In this document: positions 41,162 to 51,146 of the stretch, piece after piece
Numbering within the stretch: position 1 is the stretch's first letter
Layout of the letters: each line of letters opens with the position of its first letter
Source: Nephrocerus scutellatus
Lineage: Eukaryota > Arthropoda > Insecta > Diptera > Pipunculidae
Length of the DNA stretch: 64,000 nt
Assembly (NCBI GenBank): GCA_947095585.1
Contig: OX352761.1
Location: forward strand, 65,985,823-66,049,822
Direction: 5' to 3'
Translations under genes and position numbers: made by a program
Notes under the pieces: generated by a model
The model's database searches: none
Told to the model about the DNA's origin: nothing
What the model saw: the letters and a program-made list of their open reading frames with translations, nothing else

Positions 41162-41969
41162 TGATGTAATCGCAACAAACTAGACATGTCTTCCAGCTAA
41201 GGCCTCGCAAAACATGTTCCATCAACCGCTCGAACGTAGCAGGAGCGTTGCATAAACCAAACGCCATAACAGAAAATTGATTCAAGCCGTTTCCAGTAAA
41301 TGCTGTCTTCTCCTTGTCGTTGTAATGAATTGCTACCTGCCAGTATCCGCTTTTCAGATCCAATGTACTGAAGATTCTGGCTCCCGATAAGGTGTCCAAC
41401 GTGTCGTATATACGTGTTAATGGATAACTATCCTTCTTGGTGATATCGTTCAATTTCCGATAGTCCACACAAAATCTCGTTGAGCCATCTTTCTTTTGAA
41501 CAAGTACCACAGGTGAGCTCCATGGGCTTTTGGACTTCTCTATGATTCCATCCCGTACCATTTTCTTAACCAGCGTTTCTGCTTCTTGTTGCTTAGCACG
41601 TGATAATCGTCTTGGCGCCTGTCGAATTGCAGTCGCATTTCCTGTATCGTTTCGAAGTCGCACTATATTGGTTTTACCCATATCGTTGTCGCTGACAGCA
41701 AAAACGTCGGCAAATTTCTCTAGCGCCTTTTCTGCTGCTTGTCGCTGTGCTGCTGGAAGATGTTTAAACAACGAACGAATTATCTGCTTCCTTTCCAGAT
41801 GTAGTCGCGTATTCTTTACTTTTACAGGCTGGCAGTTAGCGATGCAGCTTACTCCCTGAGTCTTGAGAATGACTGTTCCTTGTCTTATTACTTTCGGTGA
41901 TGGGCTAACGTTCATTTTTCTCACTGGTATCTTAGACTGCAGTTTCACTAGAGTTCTTCCGCATAGCAA
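41142..41969 (-). pseudogene. gypsy B reverse transcriptase, catalytic motif destroyed
   Basis: 275-codon frame. RAKQQEAETLVKKMVRDGII, SKSPWSSPVVLVQKKDGSTR, FCVDYRKLNDITKKDSYPL and RIFSTLDLKSGYWQVAIH (motif A, D present), then NQFSVMAFGLCNAPATFERL (motif B). The YLDD of motif C reads CCDY (about 41155-41166 region) because of several substitutions, and a frameshift follows immediately, ending the frame after VWSYI. Upstream lies the protease-RT connection with NIVRLRNDTGNATAIRQ. Confidence 0.9.
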
Positions 41970-42560
41970 TCCGTTCTTGTTGAAGTTGTTTGGCTCCTAC
42001 TTTACTGTCCCCAAGATCACCGTTCACCTTGCCATAAATGATTTTCCCACACATAGGTGGTATCTCTACTTTTTCTTCAGTAATGACTCTTAGCCCACCA
42101 CTCTGGTTGTCGTTTATTTGCAGGGGTGTTTCCACATTACGCCATTTTAACACGTGGTCTTTAGATCAAGGCACATCTCGTGCTCTGTCTTGAAATCCAC
42201 GCCCAATATGCATTCATCTGTAATGCGCCTCCAAACATGACACTACAGGAGCACTCTCCTTTATTTGCTGCAACTTCACCCGTCGCTGTCCTCAAATTAT
42301 AACGCAATACTTTTTCCATTTGACCTTTGGACACCACTTTGGGACTTATAACTGATCTGGAAGTTCATGTATCCAAGGTAAACATACATGGCTTTCCTTC
42401 TAACACACCACTAACAACTAAGCTGTTGCTGTCCATTCCAAGTTTGGCAATGTACACTGTGACCTTGGGGCTCTCTCTCCTCTTCACCAGCTTCTGCCCG
42501 GTATAGCTGGTGTAACTTAGTTTTCCTGGTCTGCAGCTACGAGGTAAGCTGGCTGCTTCA
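41970..42560 (-). pseudogene. gypsy B protease region
   Basis: The active-site triad would be LDTG; here the minus strand reads LDT followed by TGA (42365-42367), so the catalytic glycine codon is a stop. TSRSVISPKVV follows, the usual continuation. Further downstream, frames are broken up to the RT. An open piece at 41932-42153 reads ITEEKVEIPPMCGKIIYGKV-like text with no recognised motif. Confidence 0.7.
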
Positions 42561-44266
42561 CCTCATCCATCTGTGATGCGCCTATCTGCCGTATATTTTC
42601 AGGCCTCTTGACACGATTCACTGGCTGTATTGTAGTTTGTACCGGTCTTGGTTCTTTGCAGTCGCGGATAAAATGTCCAGGTTTCTGGCATCTTAAACAT
42701 TTTGGACTGAAACTAGATGCTGAATTTCCGTCGTTCTGAAGGCTTCCAGTTTTTGTTTTTCATATTGGCTCTTTAATAAGGGCTTTTATTTTTGTAATGT
42801 CCTCTGTTTCCAGCTTGCGCAATCTAACCAACTCAGTAGACAAACTGGCTCTAGTTGCTTCGTATTCCAAAGCCGATGCCAACACTTCATTCATCGACTT
42901 TCCTCTGGCTGTTGTCCTCAAATGAAGCTTCAACTATTCATCTCGAATAGCATTGATGAACGCATCCACTGCCAACCCGTCTAAGATACCACAATAGGCT
43001 TGTCGTGCTAGCTTAGTTATTTCCCGCTCTAACTCTTGAAGTCGTTCTCCTCTTTGTTGTTTCTTCACCTGGAGCTGTATTATGCTTAGCTCCTGGGTGT
43101 GAGAATGTCCATAACGCAAGTCTAACTCCTTCAAGATTCTTCCGGAACTCATCTCGGCATTTGGAATCATTTGTAATACGTCTGCTGCCTTGCCCCTTAA
43201 CGCTAGGATCAGAGATTTTATCTGTTCTTCTGCACACCATCCATTGTGTTGTACAGCAGCTGTGAACTGGTCTTTGAAATTTTCAAAAGCTGTGTCGCCA
43301 CCAAACGAAGGTGGCTTCAGAATTCCTTTCTGGTTATTGGAAAATTCTGGAATGACTCTGGTACTGCTTTGTTGAGTGTATTCCCTGACAAATTGGGTAC
43401 GGCTATCCAACCGGGTCTCAAACTCTTTAATTTTTCCTTCTAGGCCACTCACTTTTCCAGTCATGGTTGTCTCGATAGATTTCACTTATTCTTGAATTTC
43501 ATTTATCTCACCTTTAAGCGTTAATTGAATTTTGCTCATTTCACCTCTTAGTTTTTCTTGAATATCATCCAGCTTTTTATTGTGATGATCAAATTTGGAG
43601 TTCAATTCTTGCTTTATTCTTGGCTTTGTTTCTGCGATTGTTGAATTTGCTGTTCAAACTTATAACTAATTTGAAAATTCAAATCTTTCTTCAGACCTTG
43701 ACTTTATTGTTCCAACTTCTCGTTTAGGTGCTGTGATTGCTGCTGTGATTATTGCTTTTGCTGAATCAACTCTTTTTTAATCTCTTCACTTTGTACACTT
43801 TGCCGCTGCATTTGTTCTGCTGGTCAAACTTGCTATTCATTTGTTGCATTAGAACTTGCAGCATCGCCTCCATGTTTGGCACACTACCCGTTTCTTCCGA
43901 AGTGGACGGTTTTCGCTCCACTAACTCCGTCTCAATGGAAAACACTTCACCAGCTTGCTGCTTTTCCCCTTTAACGACTTGTTGCAATCGGAGAAATAAC
44001 TTGCTTATTTCCCGCAGTACTTAGACCTTGCCGTCCAAGCTCTTCTTTAAGCTCCTGGGAACTATAGGATTTAATGTTCAATGCACTTTCCATTTTATTG
44101 TTTAATGTTTATCAGGTTGTAAATTCACCAATTAATTTATTTATGGTTCAACGATTTGTAAAATTTTACTATCTCTTAATTTTCAAAAATTTACTGTCTC
44201 TCAATTTACACGATTTGCAAAATTTTAATGTCTTCCGATCTGCAAAATCTCACTTCTGACACCAAT
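42561..44266 (-). pseudogene. gypsy B Gag
   Basis: N-terminal half (43490-44090) is coiled-coil-like and glutamine-rich with many frame breaks. The clear part, 42934-43485, has the capsid-type block PPSFGGDTAFENFKDQFTAA, IKSLILALRGKAADVLQMIP and RYGHSHTQELSIIQLQVKKQ. A CCHC zinc knuckle, CLRCQKPGHFIRDC, lies at about 42659-42700 in another frame. A TAA at 43484-43486 precedes the capsid part. The knuckle is intact, the rest is not. Confidence 0.8.
44248..44265 (-). promoter_or_regulatory. gypsy B primer-binding site (tRNA-Leu type)
   Basis: TGGTGTCAGAAGTGAGAT on the minus strand begins one base from the LTR end. It fits the 3' end of a tRNA-Leu (CAG/CAA type, ...TCCTGACA plus CCA) with one or two mismatches, from memory of that tRNA. 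Confidence 0.65.
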
Positions 44267-44981
44267 TGTTACGAAATTCAGGCTTTCGAGTTCGTAAAGG
44301 ATTTTGCAAATAAAACACAACACAAGTTTATTAATTTACAAATAACAACTTTAATTCATAAACAATAAATGCAAGTTAACAATTTATATTGGTATTTACT
44401 TTTAGATGCAAACAAAAACACTTATAATACTCTTAGGAAGTAGCTTAATCGCTTTGCAAGAGCTTTTACAACTTCACTGGTTAAATTCCAATTTACTAAT
44501 AATCTTACTTCGGCCTAAGGCTTTTTTTTATACCCAATCAAAAGCTTCCAGAAACTTCCAATATTGTAGACAGAAATATCGAGAAAAGACCAGCAAATTG
44601 TAGCCTTATTCCCTTATTTACAACTAACGACACTTATCACCTTCTAAAAATAGACTTCATGTTCAATCAGGTTCTTTTATAACAACTGGGCAAACCGCAC
44701 AAACCGGTTTGACTACTTGTTTGACCAGTACAAAATGATTCAAACTTGTAAGCGGTTACATTTCAAACTTTAAATAATCTAAAGTCTTACAGCCTTAAGG
44801 TATGCTACATAAGAGTGCTTATTTTTAGTATGCAGAATTTTCTTAGTTTTAATTTTTAGTGCTTATTCTTGGTACATTGCGATTTATCAAGGATTCGAAC
44901 CAACTGCTTTACTTTATTTACACTGCGATTATCTTAGGATTTTAATTCTATTATATGCGCTACTAACTACTTTTCGTAACA
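44267..44981 (-). repeat. gypsy B 5' LTR
   Basis: 715 bp, TGTTACGAAATTCAGGC to ACTACTTTTCGTAACA as written on the plus strand. It retains the promoter segment with GGGTATAAAAAA (minus strand, near 44530) and AATAAA near 44370 on the plus strand. Confidence 0.9.
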
Positions 44982-45007
44982 ATATATGTATATAATAATT
45001 TTTCTGT

Positions 45008-45430
45008 GGGCGCCGTGGCTCAGTGGAAAAGAGCATGGTTACTGAGCAGGAGGTTCGTGGTTCGAATCCCAACACCAAAAAGTATTTTTCACTGTGTCCC
45101 ACCTCTCGCGAATGGGTGACAAACGTTCCGAGAGTAAAAACTTGTAACGGAAAGCTTCTCAATTTGCCCTTCGGAACCGACCTTAAAGTGTATCCATTTG
45201 TGTCCAAAAATATACATGCCAACACAAATGGTGGCGTGAAGCTAGGCCTTGGACCGCCTGATATATATTATTATATATGATAATTTTATTTATTTTCCGG
45301 GGTTTTGAATGCTGATAATGGTGGTTGTGTTCCCGGCATAATTTTTAGTGAAATCGTTTGCTCTTCGGCTTGGTGTCCATATATGCGTCCGAGGACCACC
45401 GTCCTTTCTGGATTGTGGGGGTGAGTGATA
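45008..45430 (+). mobile_element. tRNA-derived SINE-like repeat, copy 3
   Basis: Head GGGCGCCGTGGCTCAGTGG, box B GGTTCGAATCC at about 45060, body ACAAACGTTCCGAGAGTAA and a long 3' part shared with copy 2. Preceded by a TA-rich stretch as in copy 1, which suggests that the SINE and its flank belong to repeat R in both places. Confidence 0.7.
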
Positions 45431-45799
45431 GGTGGGATAGTGGTAGGTCTTTGTCAGGGCTTGTGGACATGTTTTGGGGTGGTCGTCGGTTAGGAGTTTT
45501 AGCTGGAGCTGGCCGAGGCCAGTGTGCAACCCTGGTGCCAGTTGCGGTTCAGGCGGTGGTTACTGCTCGTGAGCACAGATGTAGTGGGGTTGCGGTACTG
45601 CCCGAGGTCCTCGGTACGATTTCACATAACCGCTTTAGCTCGTTGCTGGTTAGGGGTCGATTCGGTGGTGGTGGTTTCCTCTTCCATTTGGTCCGTTTGG
45701 TATGGGTTTATTGTGTGGTAATTTTTGGTGGAGTGCAGGTAAAAGGCGGGGTCTGATGCGCTAGTGTGCTCCTGGTGTCGGCTTATCGCTGATGAACTA

Positions 45800-46492
45800 A
45801 GCTAGCTGTGACTCGGTTGCCATCTCGTTCCCTACTGGCGTTATTGGCGAGGTTGCGTTGCTGACTATAACTACCTCTTGACTTTCTTGTATATGCGGTA
45901 TGTAGGGTAATTGTTTACAATCCTGTATATGTGCGGTTATAGTCTGCTCCTTGTCTCCTTCTAGGATATATATCACCAGTGGAATTTTCTTTTGTACTCA
46001 GTATGGCCTAACGTATCGTGGTGCTAGATTGGCGGTAAATTGCTGCGTGGCTCTACCGCCTCTACCGCTCTACTGCTGGTGTGCACGGGCGACGTCGGAG
46101 ATCATAGTAGCGTTTTTGGGCGCCAAATGCTTTCGCTAAGTTAAGTCGGACTAGGGAGAGTATTTCGTGCAACAATGTGATACGTTCTGGTGTGTCAGGT
46201 TCTGAATTTAGAGGTATATCTGGGGTAGTGTTAGGCGTAACTCGCGGCCAAAATTTAGATATGACCCTGTCGTGTCGCTGTGGGTGATATTTACGGCTAG
46301 CATCAATTTGGGTAAGTACACGTCCCATCGACAATGATCTGTTTTTATATATTGAGAAATAATTTTGATGGTGCGGTTTATCCTTTCGGTCGGGTTAGCT
46401 TGCGGTGTAAATCTCTGTTTAATCTGGAGCTGCGCTAGAAGGTTTTGAAACTGGTTACTTCTGTACTGCGTACCGTTGTCGGTGATCAACAT
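45800..46492 (-). pseudogene. gypsy C integrase core end and C terminus
   Basis: 46208-46492 opens MLITDNGTQYRSNQFQNLLA (second catalytic D), then TPQANPTERINRTIKIISQY with E at the expected spacing. The next frame has ITLLHEILSLVRLNLAKAFG. A third frame with a TGA continues PRYVR, then VQKKIPLVIYILEGDKEQTI and HIQDCKQLPYIPHIQESQEV toward 45830. From 45431 to 45800 no clear protein remains; a proline-rich pol tail is possible. The first D and the zinc finger are missing or damaged between 46492 and 46585. Confidence 0.75.
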
Positions 46493-46584
46493 TTTTGGGA
46501 AGCCGTACCAGCTGAATATACGTTCCTTAAATCATTTTATTAAAGCGGGGGTGGTGGCATCTTTTAGATCTGGTATTCTGCGAT

Positions 46585-46938
46585 TTACTCTGGTTTCGTG
46601 GTGACGAACTGCATCTTGGAATCGTAACATGGGCAGGTTTCGGTTATTGGTAATAGCAGTTTGAATGAATTCTCAGTTGGGTGTCTTGACAATACATCGG
46701 CCACAGTGTTGGATGAACCTTTCCGGTAGCGAATTTCATAATCCTGCTGTTGAAGTTCGATTTCCCAGCGCGCTAATCGTCCCCTTGGGTTGTTGATATT
46801 GTGTAGCCATCTCAGTGACTGGTGCTCAGTATTTACTACAAAATGATACTCCTCTATCTTTCGTATTCCCCATACCGCTGCCAGACACTCTCTTTCTGTC
46901 ACCGAATAATTCCGTTCGGCGTCCGATAGCATAAGCAA
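46585..46938 (-). CDS. gypsy C RNase H
   Basis: 117 codons: LSDAERNYSVTERECLAAVW (catalytic E), YHFVVNTEHQSLRWLHNI (the usual D in TDH is N-T-E-H, so the aspartate is replaced), and RKGSSNTVADVLSRHP, the tether to integrase. The N-terminal strand with the first D lies in another frame near 47000. Cleaves RNA of the RNA:DNA hybrid in intact elements; this one would not. Confidence 0.8.
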   Translation of the reverse strand: MLMLSDAERNYSVTERECLAAVWGIRKIEEYHFVVNTEHQSLRWLHNINNPRGRLARWEIELQQQDYEIRYRKGSSNTVADVLSRHPTENSFKLLLPITETCPCYDSKMQFVTTKPE

Positions 46939-47748
46939 TTACTCGCTCCAGGTTGTTAATAGTCTGCCAGAGTACGGCTCCAAGTCCTTCGGCGCTATAT
47001 TCCGTCTGAAGGATAAACAGTCCGGTAAATCAGGGCTGGCAAGAATCGCTGCATCGGTTAATGTTGTTCTTAGGGCATCGCAAGCTTCGTTTTGGGCTTC
47101 TCGCCATGACCATTTTTCGTTTTTCTTTAATAATCTGGTAAGCGGTGCGGTTATGATGGAAAAATTTGGGACAAACCCATACCAATTATGCGACGGAGTT
47201 CTTTAATATTACGAGGTGCTATTAGTGACCTCACACCTTCGATTTTTTTGGGGTCAGTGTGTATACCGTTCCGATTGATTATGTGTCAAAGATACCGCTT
47301 TCTCCTTGCTTAACTCACAGTTGTCGGGACTAGTTCTTAGTTTTGCCATCTTCAGACGTTTGAATACTTCGGTCAATGCAGCCATGTGTTCGGTGAAGGT
47401 ACGCCCCATTATGATGATATCGTCTAAATAGGTGAATATGCTCCAGTTCTGGGCTGATGATCTTATCTAGTAGTCGTGGAAAGTTGCAGGGTGGTGGGTG
47501 TGAAGCCTAAATGGCATAACTTTCCACTGGAAGAGACCTATGTCAGGAACGGTGAACGCGGTACATGGTCGATTGGTTGCATTTAGAGCTATCTGCCAGT
47601 ATCCTTGTTTTAGATCGATCGTGGAAATGTATTTTGCTCCCTTGATTTGGTCCAATACATGGTTAATTTGGGGTAGAGGATATGCGTCTTTGAGAGAAAG
47701 TTCATTCAGCTGTCGGTAGTCAACACATAGCCTCTGTAGTGATCGCAC
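46939..47748 (-). pseudogene. gypsy C reverse transcriptase, C-terminal two thirds
   Basis: 47467-47748 reads LCVDYRQLNELSLKDAYPLP, then YISTIDLKQGYWQIALNATN (motif A) and FQWKVMPFRLHTHHPATFHD (motif B, degenerate: FGLHNAPATF is usual). The catalytic YLDD is intact at 47419-47430 in a shifted frame (IFTYLDDIIIMGRTF). The thumb near 47300 has further breaks. The upstream end is cut exactly at RLCVDYR by the inserted LTR element, and the missing KKQGTW continues at 51147. Confidence 0.85.
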
Positions 47749-48669
47749 TACATGTCGCCTCTCAAAATCAACTCAACTCGAAATCAACTCTCCTAAATAC
47801 GATTCTTCTTTCCCACGGCGTCACAATACCGAAAGTACGCCAAGCACGCTACAGCGCTCACTTTTCATGTCGAACATAAATTACAATGTTTATGAGCTCG
47901 TCACCCGATATCCGCTACATCCAATAGCATTTAAATATACATTCAATAGCAATACACATAATTCATGCGATCGCCCTGTTTTCAATGCTGTGTATAGCAA
48001 TACACATAATTCATGCGATCGCTATGCCTTCAATGCTATGTGCATACAGCACTGCAGCTCGTCAATAGCAACAGCTGGATGTATGAACTATATCCAGAGC
48101 CGTTGACGAATGTAATGCTGACACATTTGTATTGTGTAATAATTTTCCGGCTTAATCGTTTAGCCTAATATTGTTGGGTAATAATTTAATTGCTTACTCA
48201 GTTAATAGTGCATCGCACTATAACTGGAGCATAAATTAATTGATTTATGGATATTGGGAAATATCGCTGATGAGTGCATTTCCATGAACTGCGTTGGTTT
48301 GGGTACAAAGATCGTTTGGATTTGAGGGTATAAAAAGTAAGGGAAAACCAGTTGAAAAGTCAGAGTTAATCTAATTTTAAAGCTACGAGCATCCTAGAAG
48401 AGGTCGCAGCCACGCTAAAGATAGCAGGCCTCCCTAGAATAGAAATATATATATAAAATATAAAATATAAAATTAACTAGCAGAGGTCGCAGCCACGCCA
48501 AAGACAGCGGGCCTCTCTAGTAGTGTATAACTAAAACCAAATAAATTAAAGAAATACAACTTAAAATTTAAAACAACCGTTCTTTTTATTAAAACATTAA
48601 CTCTCCGCCCAAATAGCTCTTCCCTTGGTCTCACAAGGAAGCACGGCTATACACGTCGGCGTTAAAACA
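47735..48669 (+). repeat. 5' LTR of the non-coding LTR element
   Basis: 935 bp. It includes short internal repeats of CAATACACATAATTCATGCG and CAGAGGTCGCAGCCACGC, and a TATAAAAAG-like box at about 48331. Relative to the 3' LTR it lacks a 187-bp segment at about 48060. Confidence 0.9.
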
Positions 48670-48671
48670 TT

Positions 48672-48689
48672 TGGTGGCAGCGGTGGGAT
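48672..48689 (+). promoter_or_regulatory. Primer-binding site (tRNA-Leu AAG type)
   Basis: TGGTGGCAGCGGTGGGAT, two bases after the LTR. It is a full complement, as I recall it, to the 3' end of tRNA-Leu(AAG/TAG): ATCCCACCGCTGCCACCA. Confidence 0.8.
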
Positions 48690-50017
48690 CTACGAAAGAT
48701 CACCTACCAGAAAAAAAAATTCATAAGCCAAAACAGAAGGCCGATCTTCTGATGCGTGCTGGGGCTATACACCAGCAAAATCAAATTAAAGTACAGTGAA
48801 AGTGAAAAGTGAATTAGAAAGTCCTGATAATAGTAAGACCTTGCCAGCTTTAGAGCGCAGGCATTTGGCTAACATTCAGGCAGGGAAAGACCAGGCTGTA
48901 ACTACACCTTTAGGGCGCGAAGCCTGCCTGGCAAAAGCAACAGCATCAGCAAGCAGCATACAGCAGCAGTAACAAGCAGCGACGTCCACTACGACGACAA
49001 CAGGAACAGAAATCATCAGCATCCACAACCACTGCAGCAGCAAGCAGCAGAATTCAGCGACAACAACAGCAAGCAGCGGCAAAAGAAACAGCAGCAGATC
49101 ACCAAAATTTCAGCAGCAGCCGTTTAACGCCCAGCAACAACAACAGCAGAAATCAGCTAAGCTCAGCAGCGACACCCACAGCTATAGCAGCAAAATCGAC
49201 AGCAGCAGAACAAGGTAGAACCATTCTTCTATTAATTTCTTTTTTAAACAAAAAAAAAAAAAACATATATATATTAAATTTTATAATACTTTTAAACATA
49301 TATTTAGTGAATTTGGTTTATACTTTGTTGCAATTTTTTTTGAAAATAATTTTTTGGTGAATCGCGAAGTTTTTGGTATTACTCCAACCAACAGAGAATG
49401 AAAATAAACCAAAAACCAATGAGGAAATTATCGATGAAGTTTTTGTTGATCAATCCATTGTACTAGAACTAGACAATAACAATGCTAATCCAAACCCAAG
49501 CCCAAGATTCACATTATCGTCATAAGATTCACATTGTCGTCATAAGATTCACATTGTCATCATAAGATTTACATTATCCTCATAAATGAAAACATATATA
49601 TATAATTAAAAGAAGAAGAAAAAAAAATTTATCAATTAATAACGTTTAAACTATTTTTTAAAAAAAAAAAAACTATTATTAACTATTATAAATCATAACT
49701 TATTAAGGCTAAAAATCAATTTTTTTGAATTATGATATAGAATAAAATCATTTATAACAATTAAAACAAGAAAAGTATTAGTGTCTAAAGAATCATGAAA
49801 TAAGAAGAAAAATTAGACTTCTTTACCTATTAAAATTAATTATTTTCATAATTTTTGAACTAATATTATTTGATAAATAATAATCTAATAATGTTATACA
49901 AAAAAAATATATATTATCTATTTATTATGAATATTTTACAAACAAATTATGTAATTTTAAATATGGCTTTTCAACAAATATGGTTCGAAAATTCCAACCG
50001 TGGAATTTCCTTCTTCT
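48690..50017 (+). other. Non-coding internal region of the LTR element
   Basis: 48800-49200 holds a short open stretch of about 58 codons (SELESPDNSKTLPALERRH), perhaps a Gag relic, which ends in a stop inside CAG/AGC-rich low-complexity DNA. From 49240 to 49980 it is AT-rich, with three to four copies of ATAAGATTCACATTGTCGTC near 49500-49570. No protease, RT or integrase motif in any frame. Confidence 0.7.
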
Positions 50018-50030
50018 AAGGGGGGTGGGA
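50018..50030 (+). promoter_or_regulatory. Polypurine tract
   Basis: AAGGGGGGTGGGA immediately before the 3' LTR. Confidence 0.75.
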
Positions 50031-51146
50031 TGTAGTGATCGCACTACATGTCGCCTCTCAAAATCAACTCAACTCGAAATCAACTCTCATAAATACGATT
50101 CTTCTTTCCCACGGCGTCACAATACCGAAAGTACGCCAAGCACGCTACAGCGCTCACTTTTCATGTCGAACATAAATTACAATGTTTATGAGCTCGTCAC
50201 CCAATATCCGCTACATCCAATAGCATTTAAGTATACATTCAATAGCAATACACATAATTCATGCGATCGCCCTGTTTTCAATGCTGTGTATAGCAATACA
50301 CATAATTCATGCGATCGCTATGCCTTCAATGCTATGTGCATACAGCACTGCAGCTATAACAAATAGCAATGGCAATGCAATTCATGCGATCGTTCTATGC
50401 TGTGTATATACAGCACTGCAGCTATAGCATTCCCATTGTTCCATACCGAACGTAATGCGGTACGACGGCGGATACACACAAAATCCAAAGTCAAGTACGT
50501 TTATTCATTGTAGGTATAGAGAGCAAGGGTGAATGGACATCGTCAATAGCAACAGCTGGATGTATGAACTATATCCAGAGCCGTTGACGAATGTAATGCT
50601 GACACATTTGTATTGTGTAATAATTTTCCGGCTTAATCGTTTAGCCTAATATTGTTGGGAAATAATTTAAATGCTTAATCAGTTAATAGTGCATCGCACT
50701 ATAACTGGAGCATAAATTAATTGATTTATGGATATTGGGAAATATCGCTGATGAGTGCATTTCCATGAACTGCGTTGGTTTGGGTACAAAGATCGTTCGG
50801 ATTTGAGGGTATAAAAAGGAAGGAAGGGAAAACCAGTTGAAAAGTCAGAGTTAATCTAATTTTAAAGCTACGAGCATCCTAGTAGAGGTCGAAGCCACGC
50901 TAAAGACAGCGGGCCTCCCTAGGATTGAAATATATATATAAAATATAAAATTAACTAGCAGAGGTCGCAGCCACGCCAAAGACAGCGGGCCTCTCTAGTA
51001 GTGTATAACTAAAACCAAATAAATTAAAGAAATACAACTTAAAATTTAAAACAACCGTTATTTTTATTAAAACATTAACTCTCCGCCCACATAGCTCTTC
51101 CCTTGGTCTCACAAGGAAGCACGGCTATACACGTCGGTGTTAAACA
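50031..51146 (+). repeat. 3' LTR of the non-coding LTR element
   Basis: 1116 bp, with the extra segment at about 50357-50543 not found in the 5' LTR. Otherwise nearly identical by eye, so the insertion is comparatively recent. Confidence 0.9.

Larger units (their letters stand above)
37708..44981 (-). mobile_element. Ty3/gypsy family B, LTR-complete
   Basis: LTRs 37708-38298 and 44267-44981, each with termini TGTTACGAAA...TTTTCGTAACA, flanked by ATAT on both sides (37704-37707 and 44982-44985), a 4-bp target duplication. Order on the minus strand: 5' LTR, tRNA-Leu primer site, gag, protease, RT, RNase H, integrase, 3' LTR. A Jockey-like fragment is inserted in the integrase. Several lesions hit catalytic residues. 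The family recurs as fragments at 6.2-8.4 kb. Confidence 0.9.
47735..51146 (+). mobile_element. Non-coding LTR retrotransposon (LARD-like)
   Basis: LTRs 47735-48669 and 50031-51146 with termini TGTAGTGATCGC...GTTAAA(A)CA, primer site, polypurine tract, but an internal region of 1361 bp without any pol or gag domain. It splits gypsy C within the RT codons for TWR; removing it with the 3-bp direct repeat CTC restores the sequence GTACGTGGAGGCTATG (minus strand). Size and lack of genes fit large retrotransposon derivatives or a deletion derivative of an autonomous family elsewhere in the genome. Confidence 0.85.

Noticed and set aside
45358..45756. 132-residue plus-strand protein
   Set aside because: Gly/Val-rich translation of the antisense strand of the gypsy C pol tail and SINE end; no domain or start context.
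47867..48106. Small protein in the LTR of the non-coding element (also at 50.17 kb)
   Set aside because: Short frame built on internal CACATAATTCATGCG repeats, broken differently in the two LTRs; no support for coding.
48876..49082. Hydrophobic 68-residue protein on the minus strand
   Set aside because: It is the antisense reading of CAG/AGC-rich low-complexity DNA in the LTR element.
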